Assembly (NCBI GenBank): GCA_019114445.1
Contig: DXFL01000020.1
Span: forward strand, 1-64,000
Direction: 5' to 3'
Source of the DNA: Candidatus Barnesiella excrementigallinarum
Lineage (GTDB): Bacteria > Bacteroidota > Bacteroidia > Bacteroidales > Barnesiellaceae
Length of the DNA: 64,000 nt
This document shows positions 63,828 through 64,000 of the stretch, piece by piece (the first letter of the stretch is position 1; every line of letters starts with the position of its first letter). The notes beneath the pieces were generated by a model. It saw nothing but the letters and a program-made list of their open reading frames with translations, ran no database searches and was not told the origin of the DNA. Made by a program: the position numbers and the translations under genes.

Positions 63828-64000
63828 ATGGAAAAGATAGATAACCTTGATCGCCAGATTCTTGAAATTATCATGCGTAATGCCCGTATTCCGTCGAAAG
63901 ATGTAGCTGCCGAATGCGGTGTTTCACGGGCTGCCATACATCAACGTATCCAACGCATGATAGATATGAAAGTAATAACCGGTTCGGGGTATCATGTAAA
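63828..64000 (+). CDS. Lrp/AsnC-family transcriptional regulator (partial)
   Basis: The first 57 codons are present before the window ends. They read MEKIDNLDRQILEIIMRNAR, then a helix-turn-helix (SKDVAAECGVSRAAIHQRIQ) and the start of the wing (GVITGSGY-like KVITGSGYHV). This is the typical N-terminal DNA-binding domain of feast/famine regulators; the ligand-binding RAM domain lies outside. Such proteins usually regulate amino-acid metabolism and themselves. Confidence 0.92.
   Translation, partial: MEKIDNLDRQILEIIMRNARIPSKDVAAECGVSRAAIHQRIQRMIDMKVITGSGYHV

Noticed and set aside
1..64000. CRISPR arrays, rRNA operons, prophage or conjugative elements
   Set aside because: No regularly spaced repeats, rRNA segments, or phage/conjugation genes were seen; the only mobile-element hint is the 37-base fragment at the left edge.

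Overview
The window looks like chromosomal DNA of a Bacteroidales bacterium (phylum Bacteroidota). The evidence is a SusC/SusD pair driven by an ECF sigma/FecR pair, promoters of the form TTG-N19/20-TAnnTTTG, lipoprotein-rich secreted enzymes, tandem FKBP isomerases, and proteins with C-terminal domains resembling type IX secretion signals. Genus cannot be fixed by eye; a gut, Barnesiella-like organism is only a guess.

Layout. 1-220: cut-off start of a probable IS30-type transposase and a perfect 30-nt palindrome. 221-6341 (minus): housekeeping genes uvrC, apt, mnmG, ybeY and a fused SpmA/SpmB-like membrane protein. 6790-8456 (plus): dtd, a MazG-like hydrolase and deoC. 8547-9626 (minus): a GDP-mannose pyrophosphorylase, followed by tRNA-Leu(CAA).

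10029-31246 (plus) is the accessory core, an unusual polysaccharide utilisation locus (PUL). Its first half encodes an ECF sigma factor, FecR anti-sigma, SusC with an STN signalling domain, SusD, three endonuclease/exonuclease/phosphatase-fold (EEP) enzymes, a GH127-type enzyme and a beta-helix protein. After a long hairpin, the second half encodes two GH89 alpha-N-acetylglucosaminidases flanking glycerate kinase, a GntP-type permease and an HGSNAT-like membrane acetyltransferase. A consistent reading is import and breakdown of a glycan carrying terminal alpha-GlcN(Ac) and probably phosphodiester links, with glycerate salvage. An esterase gene lies just beyond on the other strand.

32317-56548: DMT exporter, HAD phosphatase, CorA, two tRNA-Asn, PfkB kinase, S41 protease, YchF, a secreted GH-like protein, MscS, Mfd, PolA, polyprenyl synthase, a TGS-nucleoside kinase, Na/Pi transporter, zinc-cysteine-free sirtuin and two FKBPs. 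Most convergent gene pairs are separated by hairpins with 14-21 bp stems; mscS and mfd instead overlap tail to tail.

56718-63557 (minus): a complete TetR-TolC-HlyD-ATPase-ATPase-permease-permease efflux operon resembling E. coli YbhGFSR with the double ATPase split in two. The window ends inside a plus-strand Lrp/AsnC regulator.
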